Below, piece by piece: positions 51,512 to 60,430 of a stretch of DNA of 64,000 nt. The stretch covers positions 2,976,001 through 3,040,000 of the forward strand of contig OZ220724.1 of the NCBI GenBank assembly GCA_965116715.1, written 5' to 3'. The stretch's first letter is position 1, and the number at the start of each line of letters is the position of its first letter. The notes under the pieces are model-generated. The model was not told the origin of the DNA. It saw only the letters and a program-made list of their open reading frames with translations, and made no database searches. The translations under genes and the position numbers were made by a program. Origin of the DNA: Poriferisodalis sp965116715 (GTDB lineage Bacteria; Actinomycetota; Acidimicrobiia; Acidimicrobiales; Poriferisodalaceae).

Positions 51512-52903
51512 ATGAACGCTGAAGGGCCCGAAGCGGCACCCGCCGACCCTGGGGCGAACGGCGACGATCCCGGCGGTCCGATCCCGTTCCGGCTGCTGCC
51601 AAACACGGCCGAGCTGTCTGATTCGGGGCACCTTCGCATCGGGGGATGTGACCTCGTCGACCTCGCTGCTGAGTTCGGCACGCCGCTGTTCGTCTATGAC
51701 GAGGCGCACCTGCGCGCACGCTGCCGGGAGGCCGCAGCGGCATTCGACGGGGGAGTGGCTTACGCCGCCAAGGCATTCCTGTGCGCGGCAATGGCCCGTC
51801 TGGCGATCTCCGAAGGCCTGGACATCGACGTGTCCAGCGGCGGCGAGCTGCGGACGGTGCTGCAGGCATTCGACGGTGGCGCCGCAGGCCAAGTCGCGAA
51901 GCGCGTCGTGCTGCACGGCAACAACAAATCGGCCGCCGAGCTGGCGATGGCTCGAGATGTAGGCGTGGGCCGCATCGTCGTCGATTCGTTCGAAGAACTA
52001 GATCGCCTCGACGAACTGCACGCGGCCGACGGCAAGGTGCCCCGGGTGCTGCTGCGGGTCACACCAGGCGTGCGGGCCGAAACGCACGAGTACATCTCGA
52101 CCGGGCAGGCCGATTCGAAATTCGGGTTCGGCATCGGGCAGGGCGTGGCGGTCGCGGCCGTTGAGCGCGCAGCAGCGATGTCATCCGTCGAGCTCGTCGG
52201 CATCCACTGCCATATCGGCAGCCAGGTGTTCCGCACCGAGAGCCTGGCGAGAGCGCTCGATGTCGTAGCCGAGTTTGCGGCTCCGCTGTTCGGCGACTCA
52301 GGGCCCGCCGCCGGCTGCCTCGAAGAACTGTCGATGGGCGGCGGGCTCGGCGTGGCCTACGTGGAATCCGAGCATGCCCCGACGATCGCCGAGTGGGGCG
52401 CAGCACTGCGTGAGCGCTGGGACTCGCTCGGCAAGCAGTACGGCTTCGAAGCCCGTCTGGTAGCCGAGCCCGGACGTGCGATCGCTGCAGCGGCCGCGGT
52501 GACGCTCTACACCGTGGGCAGCATCAAAGAGATAGCGGGTGCGCGAACCTACGTCGCCGTCGACGGCGGCTACGGGGACAACCCTCGCCCGATGCTCTAC
52601 GGCAGCGACTACACCGCGTTCATGCCCGCCCGTGCCGGCGAGCCCCGTCCCGATCGGGTGCGGCTGGTCGGCAAGCACTGCGAATCGGGTGATGTGATCG
52701 TCCGGTCTGCCCCCGTCCCCGACGGTGTCGCAGCCGGCGACCTGGTGGCGACGCCGGTCACCGGGGCCTACGGCTACTCGATGGGCGCCCCGTACAACCG
52801 CATCGGCCGACCGGCAGTGGTGTTCGTGGCCGACGGTGAAGCCCGCCTGGTGATCCGCCGCGAGACCATCGACGACATGCTCGCCCTCGACATCCACTCG
52901 TGA
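51512..52903 (+). CDS. lysA: Diaminopimelate decarboxylase
   Basis: PLP enzyme of the last step of lysine synthesis (463 aa). The PLP lysine lies in AYAAKAFLC near residue 85, the SSGGEL block near 109, HCHIGSQVF near 231, and the dimer-completing cysteine in CESGD near 390. Full length with an N-terminal extension typical of actinobacteria. It follows argS in the standard cluster; the hom gene normally next is 4.6 kb away, displaced by a toxin-antitoxin pair and a DUF2339 gene. Confidence 0.93.
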   Translation: MNAEGPEAAPADPGANGDDPGGPIPFRLLPNTAELSDSGHLRIGGCDLVDLAAEFGTPLFVYDEAHLRARCREAAAAFDGGVAYAAKAFLCAAMARLAISEGLDIDVSSGGELRTVLQAFDGGAAGQVAKRVVLHGNNKSAAELAMARDVGVGRIVVDSFEELDRLDELHAADGKVPRVLLRVTPGVRAETHEYISTGQADSKFGFGIGQGVAVAAVERAAAMSSVELVGIHCHIGSQVFRTESLARALDVVAEFAAPLFGDSGPAAGCLEELSMGGGLGVAYVESEHAPTIAEWGAALRERWDSLGKQYGFEARLVAEPGRAIAAAAAVTLYTVGSIKEIAGARTYVAVDGGYGDNPRPMLYGSDYTAFMPARAGEPRPDRVRLVGKHCESGDVIVRSAPVPDGVAAGDLVATPVTGAYGYSMGAPYNRIGRPAVVFVADGEARLVIRRETIDDMLALDIHS

Positions 52904-52954
52904 CGCACGGCAACTTTGAGCTTCACCGGCGCGAGTTAGCTCGTCCGCTGCTCG

Positions 52955-53296
52955 TCACGGGTGGTTCAGCAGCGTCCTGACAATCTCGCTGACCTGCCAG
53001 CTGGTGTCTACCTCGATGGCTCCGAGCGGACGAATCAGGCGATTGGCGTTGACGGAGCGCAGCAGTTCGCATTGCACGTAGCTCGTCTCGTGCAGGCCTG
53101 TGAGTGCATTCGCAGGGACTTCGACGTGGAGGTCCAGGCCCCGGTGAGTGGTCGTCAGCGGTGCCACGATCGCTATCGGGAAGTCGGAGCCGAAGATGTC
53201 CGGCGGGCCGAGCACGAGCGCTGGCCGGCGGGCTGCGGGTTCGTTCGGGTGTGGCTCTCCGAAATCGGTGAGCCAGATCTCGTCAATCGACGCCAT
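52955..53296 (-). CDS. MazF/PemK-type toxin
   Basis: 113-aa predicted sequence-specific endoribonuclease. N-terminal EIWLTDFGEPHPNEPAARRPALVLG and the strand VAPLTTTHRGLDLHVEV match the MazF barrel; the VQCELLRSVNANRL block near 73-86 is the conserved substrate site region. Its start overlaps the end of the antitoxin gene by 14 bp. It is placed between lysA and the DUF2339 gene, where no such pair is expected. Confidence 0.83.
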   Translation of the reverse strand: MASIDEIWLTDFGEPHPNEPAARRPALVLGPPDIFGSDFPIAIVAPLTTTHRGLDLHVEVPANALTGLHETSYVQCELLRSVNANRLIRPLGAIEVDTSWQVSEIVRTLLNHP

Positions 53297-53519
53297 CGCT
53301 CACGTAGGTCGATTCAGCCTCGGCCAGGTAGCTGGCCCATGCTGCGGGGTCGCTGCGCAATTCGGCGTATTGCTGTTGCACGCGCAATCCGAACCTCAGC
53401 CGGCGAAGCGCATCGGCCGCCTGACGGACTGTCTCCGTCAGGCTGTCACCGTTGGCACGGCTCATCTCGACCAGCCGGGCATGGGTGCCGCGGTCGACAC
53501 GGATCGTGGTCGTTTCCAT
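53283..53519 (-). CDS. Antitoxin, ribbon-helix-helix type
   Basis: 78-aa predicted antitoxin. The N-terminal strand TTTIRVDRGTHARLVEMS followed by a helix and SLTETVRQAADAL looks like a ribbon-helix-helix DNA-binding domain; the C-terminal part with Trp and acidic residues would wrap the toxin. It comes first in the operon, overlaps the toxin gene, and probably represses its own promoter. Confidence 0.8.
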   Translation of the reverse strand: METTTIRVDRGTHARLVEMSRANGDSLTETVRQAADALRRLRFGLRVQQQYAELRSDPAAWASYLAEAESTYVSDGVD

Positions 53520-53550
53520 GCGCTGACGCTAGCGCTTGGCTGCAAGGCAG

Positions 53551-53567
53551 TCTACAAATCATCTACA
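53551..53567 (-). promoter_or_regulatory. Direct repeat before the toxin-antitoxin operon
   Basis: TCTACA occurs at 53551-53556 and 53562-53567 (11 bp apart, one helical turn) about 30 bp before the antitoxin start. Ribbon-helix-helix antitoxins commonly bind such spaced repeats. Tentative. Confidence 0.4.
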
Positions 53568-53681
53568 GGGCCTGTTGTGATCAGCGAAATCGGCTGACCT
53601 CCGCTGACCGGTTGCCGTATGGTGCTGATTGAACTCTGTTACTGAACCCGTTCATGTCCTGAGTTTGCGAGGGCTTGCCAC

Positions 53682-56600
53682 ATGCTCCCTGCGGTACTCG
53701 CGGTCTTCGGCGCGCTGATCGGCTTGGCCGCTGGCCCGGTCGGCGCTCCGGTGGGTGCCGCTCTGGGCTACTTGATCGGCCGAGATGTCCGGTCTCGCGA
53801 GATGCGCTCCCGCGTGGATTCGCTTGAGCGAACCCTTGAAGCCCTGCGCAACCGTGATGCCTCTGCGACGACAGCCGAGACGCTGCAAGAAGCGCTCGGG
53901 ACCGCTCAACCGGTTCCCGAGCCCGAGCCCGACCCGGACCGTTCGCCAATACTCGTACGCGAGCCCGAACCAGAGCCGGCGGCGGAGCCTGAACAGCCGC
54001 TCGACTCACCCGAGACCGAGCCTGAAGCGCCCCCGGCATCGCCTCGGCCCGATCCGGGGCGAGCGAGGCCGGCACCTGCTCCACCCCCGGCCTCAGCACC
54101 AGGCCGATCACCGCGGCCCGTACCGCGTCCGGCACCAGCACCACCGCCCGCACGGCGCCCTGCGCCGGCACCGACCCACCGTCCAACCGCTCCGGTGGCA
54201 CGAACGCAACGGGCGCCCCGGCCAGTAACGGGAACTGGGCCACCCGACTGGGTCTCCGCTGCCGTCGGCCGTGCCCGCACGTGGCTGCTGACTGCCAATT
54301 CCCCAGTGAAGATCGGGATCATCCTCTCGCTGATCGGGCTGGGATTCCTAGTGCGCGAAGCAGCCGTGCGCGGCTGGGTGGACTTCACCATCGAGATGCG
54401 CCTCGGCGCGGCGGCGGTGTTTGGGCTGGCGTTGCTGGGGTTCGGTTGGCATCAACGCCTCCCGAGACCGGTGTACGGCCTCAGCCTGCAGGGTGGCGGG
54501 GTCGCAGTGCTCTACCTCGTGACGCTCGCCTCGTACGCCCTCTACGACCTGCTGCACCCGCTGGCAGCTCTGGCTGCAGTCGTGATGATCACCGTCGCAG
54601 CCGGGGCGCTAGCCATGATCCAGAGCTCGTTGACGCTCGCGATGCTGGGGCTGATCGGCGGCTACTCGACACCGCTGCTGGCATTCGGATGGCCCCGGGA
54701 CCACTTCGAAGTCTTCGGCTTCTACGCAGTGCTCGGCGTCGCCGTTGTCGCCGTGGCCCGGCGGCAGGCATGGCCGACCTTGGTGCTGTCGGGTTACGCC
54801 TTTACCTTCGTCGTGGCTGGACTGTGGCTGTTCGCCCGAGAATCGCAAGGCGACTGGGGCCAGCTGCAGCCATTCGTCGCATTCTTCGTGCTGCTCTACG
54901 CACTCGTCCCGATGGTGTGGCCGCCGGTGTCCCGCTCCCGCGTCGAGCCCGTCGGTTTCGGGGACTGGTGGACCACGCCTCTGGTCTTCTGCACGCCATT
55001 CGCCGGACTCGCGATGCAGGCATTCCTGGTCGGCCACATCCGCTATGGCGTCGCGATCAGCAGCGCGGCGCTGGCTGTCGTGTACGCCGCGTTCCACCAG
55101 ATCTCCCGCCGTCGCGAACCCATCGGCAGGCACATCGAAGTCGCCTGTGCAGCGCTCGCCGTGGTGTTCAGTGCGATTGCGGTGCCGCTGTTCCTGGGTG
55201 CATCCGCGACGTCGGCGATCTGGGCGGTGCAGGGCGCGGTGCTCGTGTGGGCCAGCTCGCGCTGGGGTTCCCGGCTGGCGTTGTTGGGCGGTGCTCTCCT
55301 GCAGGTGGCAGCAGCCGTGGCGTATGTCGCACGGCTCGCGGCGGCCTCGGTGGACTGGAATTCAACTGCGGCGTTCGAGTTCTGGGCTGAGGCCCCGCCG
55401 GTGTTCAATGCGTATGCACTCGGCGCAGTCGTGCTGGCGGCCAGCGGGTTGGCCAGCTCGGAGTCGCTTCGCCGCTCGTCGCTCTTCGAGGCTTGGCCTG
55501 CCCAGCTGTGGGTCGTCGCGTTGGCCTGGGGTGCCGGCTGGTTCGTGTTCGCTGAGACCGCCGCAGTCTGGCTGCGGCTCGGGCTGTCGGTCGTAGTCGG
55601 GCTGTGGGCAGTGCAAGGCGCGGCGCTGGCGTGGGAGGCGTCACGGCGGTCTCTGATGCCGGCTGCAGTCGTCGGTGTCGCGATGCAGGCCGTTGCAGGC
55701 ACGGCGGCAATTCTCAAGCTGACACGCGATGCTGACGAACTGTCTCCCGGCTCCTTCGGGTTCTGGGAGAGCACACCGTCCGTGCTCAATCAGTACTTCG
55801 CCGTCACGGTCGCCTTGGCAGCGTGCGGGATCGCCAGCGCCGTCGCGGTGTACCGGATCGTGCCATCCCGCGACGACGCCTGGGGTGCGATCAGGTACTG
55901 GGCGCTGGCCATGGGCGCCGGCTGGTTCCTGTTCGCCGAGTCGGTCGAGATGTGGCTACGCGCGGGACCGTTCGCCGTGTCGGCGATGTGGGCCGTCGAG
56001 GGAGCCGTGCTGATGTGGCTCGCCGCGCGGCGCCGATGGGAGTTGGGCGCCGGCATCGGCGGGTTGCTGCAGCTGGCAGCAGGTGGGGTCCTGGGCTTTC
56101 GATTGGCCGAGGACAGTGCAGATCACTCATCGGTCTCGGGCTTGTGGGACGAGGTGACCCCGATACTGAATCCCTACTTCGGCATCGGCATCCTGCTGGC
56201 CGCCGCCGGTGTTGCGAGCGCTGTCATCGTCTTCCGCTCTGCATCGACGCTCACCGGGGTGCGATTGCCGTTGATGTGGCTGTCGCTGCTGTGGGGCGCC
56301 GGCTGGTGGCTGTTCACCGCCGCGGCACAGATCTGGGTTGTGACCGACGAATACCGGCTCTGGGCATTGTCGCTGCTAGCGGTCGGCACCCTGTCCGTCG
56401 TGGTGCTCGCCGGCCGGGCGTTGAAGTGGCACGAGCTGGAGTGGGCTGGTGTGCTGATGCTGCCGGCTCTCGTGGTGGCCTTGGCAGCCTCTGTGATCGG
56501 CAAGGACTACCCGTCTGCCGATTGGGGCTGGACGGCATGGCCCTTCATGATCCTGGCGTTTGCGATGTTCTTGCGCACCGGCGGGGACAAGCTCGAGGCG

Positions 56601-57422
56601 ACTGGTCTCTATGGCGGCCTGTACTGCGTCCTGAGCGCGTTCGTGGCTGCTGAGGTCTACGGCCAGCTTGCCCAGACCGCCGATGGGGAATGGCCGCTCT
56701 ATGGGGCCGCCGCTGCGGTGCTGCTGTGGCTCGGGGCATCCCTGCGCGCCCGGCCGCTCGCGCCGCGGCTGGTGGGGGACGGCTGGCGTGACTGCCTGCT
56801 GTACGGCATCACGCCGGTGGTCTGGGTGGCTGCCGCGGGCAGCGGCATCGCCGTGGTGAGCCACCATGGCACCGTCGATCCGCTGCAGTTCCTGCCGCTC
56901 CTGAACCCGATCGACATCGTTGCGGCAGCTTCGGTCGTCTTGCTGCTGAGGTGGAAGGGCGAGATGGCCGCCGAGCTGTCCGCTGATTCGGACAGCCTGA
57001 CACCCGCTGTTGCGAGCCTGCTGCGCGTGGCCGCGACGCCTTGGCTGCCTGCACTCAGCGTTGCCGGCGTGGCGGCACTCACCATGACTGCCGCTCGGAC
57101 TGTCCATCACTGGGCCGGCGTTCCGTTCGAGCTCAGGTCGCTCGTGTACTCCACGGATCTGCAGGTTGCGCTGTCGATCCTGTGGGCGGCGACTGCGCTG
57201 GCCGCGATGGTCGTCGGTGTGCGGGCGGCCGACCGGCGAGTCTGGATCGTCGGTGCGTCCTGGATGGGCGTCGTGGTGATCAAGCTGTTCTTCGTCGACC
57301 TCGCGAGCCTTCCCGCCCTGCCGAAAGCCGGCTCGTTCATCGGCGTCGGCATCCTGCTGCTGATCGTCGGCTACCTGGCCCCCGTTCCGCCATCGCAAGC
57401 CAAGGTCCAGCACTCCGATTAG
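53682..57422 (+). CDS. Giant DUF2339 membrane protein with internal repeats
   Basis: 1246-aa protein. Residues 1-30 hold a glycine-zipper-like membrane segment, then a coiled-coil and a Pro/Glu/Arg-rich linker to about 185. NSPVKIGIILSLIGLGFLVREAAV near 206 opens a DUF2339 domain with more than 25 membrane segments. Three related units of about 128 residues recur, marked by FEFWAEAPPVFNAY (near 564), FGFWESTPSVLNQY (near 692) and LWDEVTPILNPYF (near 821), each followed by a WGAGWF-type block. Function unknown. It separates lysA from hom, which are usually adjacent. Confidence 0.8.
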   Translation: MLPAVLAVFGALIGLAAGPVGAPVGAALGYLIGRDVRSREMRSRVDSLERTLEALRNRDASATTAETLQEALGTAQPVPEPEPDPDRSPILVREPEPEPAAEPEQPLDSPETEPEAPPASPRPDPGRARPAPAPPPASAPGRSPRPVPRPAPAPPPARRPAPAPTHRPTAPVARTQRAPRPVTGTGPPDWVSAAVGRARTWLLTANSPVKIGIILSLIGLGFLVREAAVRGWVDFTIEMRLGAAAVFGLALLGFGWHQRLPRPVYGLSLQGGGVAVLYLVTLASYALYDLLHPLAALAAVVMITVAAGALAMIQSSLTLAMLGLIGGYSTPLLAFGWPRDHFEVFGFYAVLGVAVVAVARRQAWPTLVLSGYAFTFVVAGLWLFARESQGDWGQLQPFVAFFVLLYALVPMVWPPVSRSRVEPVGFGDWWTTPLVFCTPFAGLAMQAFLVGHIRYGVAISSAALAVVYAAFHQISRRREPIGRHIEVACAALAVVFSAIAVPLFLGASATSAIWAVQGAVLVWASSRWGSRLALLGGALLQVAAAVAYVARLAAASVDWNSTAAFEFWAEAPPVFNAYALGAVVLAASGLASSESLRRSSLFEAWPAQLWVVALAWGAGWFVFAETAAVWLRLGLSVVVGLWAVQGAALAWEASRRSLMPAAVVGVAMQAVAGTAAILKLTRDADELSPGSFGFWESTPSVLNQYFAVTVALAACGIASAVAVYRIVPSRDDAWGAIRYWALAMGAGWFLFAESVEMWLRAGPFAVSAMWAVEGAVLMWLAARRRWELGAGIGGLLQLAAGGVLGFRLAEDSADHSSVSGLWDEVTPILNPYFGIGILLAAAGVASAVIVFRSASTLTGVRLPLMWLSLLWGAGWWLFTAAAQIWVVTDEYRLWALSLLAVGTLSVVVLAGRALKWHELEWAGVLMLPALVVALAASVIGKDYPSADWGWTAWPFMILAFAMFLRTGGDKLEATGLYGGLYCVLSAFVAAEVYGQLAQTADGEWPLYGAAAAVLLWLGASLRARPLAPRLVGDGWRDCLLYGITPVVWVAAAGSGIAVVSHHGTVDPLQFLPLLNPIDIVAAASVVLLLRWKGEMAAELSADSDSLTPAVASLLRVAATPWLPALSVAGVAALTMTAARTVHHWAGVPFELRSLVYSTDLQVALSILWAATALAAMVVGVRAADRRVWIVGASWMGVVVIKLFFVDLASLPALPKAGSFIGVGILLLIVGYLAPVPPSQAKVQHSD

Positions 57423-57468
57423 GAAAACTCTGCGGGTGTAGACGGGCGCTGGCGGTACCGTTTCGGCC

Positions 57469-58812
57469 GTGCCTGATGCCGAATCGGAGCCCTCCCAGCC
57501 TGCAGCCGATCATGCCGGCATGCCGCGGGCCGTGCGCGTCGGCATCTTGGGATGCGGCAACGTCGGGGCGGCCCTTGTCTCGCTGCTGCAGCGCGATGTC
57601 TCCCACCTCGCAGCCCGGACCTCGCTTGACTTGTCCGTCAGCCGTGTCGCCGTCCGCAATCTCAGCGCCGAGCGATCGGTAGCGCTTCCCGATGGTGTCC
57701 TGACACGCGACAGCGAGTCGCTGGTGATCGCCGACGATGTGGACGTGGTCGTCGAGGCGATGGGCGGCATCGAGCCGGCCCGCCATCTGGTCACCGCCGC
57801 CCTCGAGGCCGGCAAGCCCGTCGTGACCGCCAACAAGGAGCTGATCGCCAACGTCGGCGAGGAGCTCTTTGCACTGGCCGCCGCCAATGGCGTCGACCTG
57901 GCCTTCGAAGCTGCTGTGGCCGGCGGTATCCCGCTCATCGGCGTGCTGCGCCACTCGCTCATCGGAGAGCGCATCACCAGGGTGATGGGCATCGTGAACG
58001 GCACCACCAATTACATCCTCACCCGTATGACCGAAGACGGCGCCGACTATGCCGACGTGCTGGGCGAGGCGCAGCGGCTGGGCTATGCCGAAGCCGATCC
58101 GACCGCTGACGTGGAGGGATTCGACGCCGGTGCCAAGGCGGCCATCCTCGCGATGACGGCATTCGGTGCAAAGGTCGTGGCAGGAGACGTGCACCAAGAG
58201 GGCATCAGCGCGATCGGCAAGGGCGACATCGCCGCTGCTGCCCGGATGGGCCATGTCATCAAGCTGCTCGCGGTCGCGGAGCGGCAGAACGGCGAGATCG
58301 CCGTGCGGGTGCATCCGGCGATGGTCCCGAATGATCACCCGCTGGCATCGGTGCGCGACGCGTTCAACGCCGTTTTCCTCGAGGGCGAAGCCGTCGAGGA
58401 TCTGATGCTGTACGGCCGCGGCGCCGGCGGGTTCCCGACGGCGAGCGCCATGCTGGGCGATCTCATCACGGCGTCGCAGAACCTGCGCCGGGGCGTGTGC
58501 GACGGGTTCGGCCCGCTGACCTCTGCGCGCCTGCGCCCCATCGACGAGACCTACACCGCCTATCACCTGCAGTTCGATGTCACCGACAAGCCAGGCGTGC
58601 TGGCTGCAGTGGCCGGGGTGTTCGGCGAGCATGGCGTGTCGATCCGTTCGGTGGAGCAGACCACCCGAGGCGGGACGGCCGACGACATCGCTCACCTCGA
58701 GTTCATCACCCACCGGGCTCGCGAGGCCGACGTGGCATCGACGCTGCGCGACGTGCGCGAGCTTGACGCGGTGCGACGCATCGGCAACGCGATCCGCGTG
58801 ATCGGCGAGTAG
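57469..58812 (+). CDS. hom: Homoserine dehydrogenase
   Basis: Reduces aspartate semialdehyde to homoserine (447 aa). The NAD(P)-binding GILGCGNVGAAL is near residue 24, NKELIAN near 122, NGTTNYILTRM near 178, and the substrate site EADPTADVEG near 205. A C-terminal ACT domain (from about 365: DKPGVLAAVAGVFGEHGVSIRS) suggests feedback by threonine. Start is GTG 57469. Next gene is thrC, 23 nt on. Confidence 0.93.
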   Translation: MPDAESEPSQPAADHAGMPRAVRVGILGCGNVGAALVSLLQRDVSHLAARTSLDLSVSRVAVRNLSAERSVALPDGVLTRDSESLVIADDVDVVVEAMGGIEPARHLVTAALEAGKPVVTANKELIANVGEELFALAAANGVDLAFEAAVAGGIPLIGVLRHSLIGERITRVMGIVNGTTNYILTRMTEDGADYADVLGEAQRLGYAEADPTADVEGFDAGAKAAILAMTAFGAKVVAGDVHQEGISAIGKGDIAAAARMGHVIKLLAVAERQNGEIAVRVHPAMVPNDHPLASVRDAFNAVFLEGEAVEDLMLYGRGAGGFPTASAMLGDLITASQNLRRGVCDGFGPLTSARLRPIDETYTAYHLQFDVTDKPGVLAAVAGVFGEHGVSIRSVEQTTRGGTADDIAHLEFITHRAREADVASTLRDVRELDAVRRIGNAIRVIGE

Positions 58813-58835
58813 CCGGCGAGAACGGCGGCTCGACC

Positions 58836-60236
58836 ATGCGTTATGTGAGCACGCGGGGCGATGCCCCGATCTTGGATTTTGGCGACGTGCTGCTCGAGGG
58901 CTTGGCCGCTGACGGCGGGCTGTATGTGCCCGATGAGCTGCCGGCCATCAGCCGAAGCGACCTGGCCGACTTCGCAAGCCTGCCGTACCACGAGGTGGCA
59001 GCGCGGGTGCTGGAACCGTTCGTGGCGCCATCGCTCAGCATGGACGACCTGGCATCGCTGACCGCAGACGCGTACGCCACCTTCGACCACCCCGACGTCG
59101 TCCCCACGAGCGAGCTGTCAACAGGCGACCATCTCACCGAGCTGTATTGGGGCCCGACGCTGTCGTTCAAGGACGTGGCGCTCCAGCTCTTGGGCCGCCT
59201 GTTCGAGCACGAACTCGCCCGGCGAGGCACCTTCATGACCATCGTGGGCGCCACCTCAGGCGACACTGGTTCGGCTGCCATCGAGGCGTGCCGCGATCGG
59301 GCGGGCATCGAACTGGTGATGCTGCACCCGGCAGGCCGGGTCACCGAGATCCAGCGGCGGCAGATGACCACGGTGGACAGTCCCAACATCTCGAATGTGG
59401 CCATCGACGGCACGTTCGACGACTGCCAGGACCTGGTGAAGGCGCTGTTCGCGGACCGGCCGTTCCGCGAACGGATGAGGCTCGGTGCCGTCAACAGCAT
59501 CAACTGGGCCCGGGTGGCGGCGCAGACCGTCTACTACGCGACGACGGCGGTGAGGCTCGGTGCACCTGCCAACGCAGTGTCGTTCTGCGTGCCCACCGGC
59601 AATTTCGGCAATGTGCTCGCAGGCGATGTGGCCCGCCGAATGGGCGTGCCGATCGATCGGCTCGTGGTCGCCACGAACCACAACGACATCCTGGCCCGCA
59701 CCCACCGAAGCGGCGAGATGGCCATCGCCGAGGTTCGACCCTCCACCAGCCCGGCCATGGACATCCAGGTGTCGAGCAACTTCGAGCGTCTGCTGTTCGA
59801 GCTGGGCGGCCGGCGCGGCGCCGCCCTCGCCGCGGACATGGCGCGTTTTCGGGCTGAGGACGCTCTTGTGCTGTCACCGGAGGCGCTCGCCGGATTGCGT
59901 GCAGGCTTCGACGCCGGCTCGGCGAGCGAGGACGAGGTGTCAGCCACCATCGCCGCAGTGAACGAGTCCGATGGTCGGCTCATCGATCCCCATACCGCGG
60001 TAGCGCTCACGGTGGCGCGCAGGGATGCCCCCGCCAGTGGCACAGGTGCGCCCATGGCAGTGATGTCCACCGCCCATCCGGCCAAGTTCGGCGAGGCGGT
60101 AGCTGAGGCAACAGGCACCGAGCCGGAGCTGCCCCCGGCACTCGCCGCCCTGGCCGACGGTGACGAGCACCTCACCGCGCTCCCTAACGATCTCGCCACC
60201 CTCCGCGACTTCGTCACCGCCGCAGCGTCGCAGTAG
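58836..60236 (+). CDS. thrC: Threonine synthase
   Basis: PLP enzyme that turns O-phosphohomoserine into threonine (466 aa). LSFKDVALQ near residue 109 carries the PLP lysine, GATSGDTGSAA near 136 is the phosphate/PLP-binding loop, and VPTGNFGN near 250 is conserved. This is the longer class of threonine synthase (with RYVSTRGDAPILDFGDVLLEGLAADGGLYVP at the start). thrB, which usually follows, is absent; the next gene is rho. Confidence 0.93.
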   Translation: MRYVSTRGDAPILDFGDVLLEGLAADGGLYVPDELPAISRSDLADFASLPYHEVAARVLEPFVAPSLSMDDLASLTADAYATFDHPDVVPTSELSTGDHLTELYWGPTLSFKDVALQLLGRLFEHELARRGTFMTIVGATSGDTGSAAIEACRDRAGIELVMLHPAGRVTEIQRRQMTTVDSPNISNVAIDGTFDDCQDLVKALFADRPFRERMRLGAVNSINWARVAAQTVYYATTAVRLGAPANAVSFCVPTGNFGNVLAGDVARRMGVPIDRLVVATNHNDILARTHRSGEMAIAEVRPSTSPAMDIQVSSNFERLLFELGGRRGAALAADMARFRAEDALVLSPEALAGLRAGFDAGSASEDEVSATIAAVNESDGRLIDPHTAVALTVARRDAPASGTGAPMAVMSTAHPAKFGEAVAEATGTEPELPPALAALADGDEHLTALPNDLATLRDFVTAAASQ

Positions 60237-60430
60237 CGGCTTCGGGAGGGTGGCGGTAGCGTCGGCGGCGATCGACGGTTCCCCAGTGCAGCGTGCGCTC
60301 AGTGAAGAGCTCGCTCGGGCGTCATGGGACCGGGTCGCTGGGCCGGGCGACAGAGTCCGGCACAGGCAACGCAAACTCGCTTCGCGGCCCGGCCGGGCTG
60401 CGCTTCAAGACAAGAGCTTCTGAGGTAGCC

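Noticed and set aside
53682..54260. Pro/Glu/Arg-rich N-terminal part of the DUF2339 gene as a separate gene
   Set aside because: The frame runs on without a stop into the membrane domain, and similar linkers are common in this family.
60160..60423. Possible small gene between thrC and rho
   Set aside because: The frame overlaps the end of thrC, has no ribosome site, and its sequence is low-complexity Arg/Ala with no conserved look. The 194-bp gap is better read as a leader.
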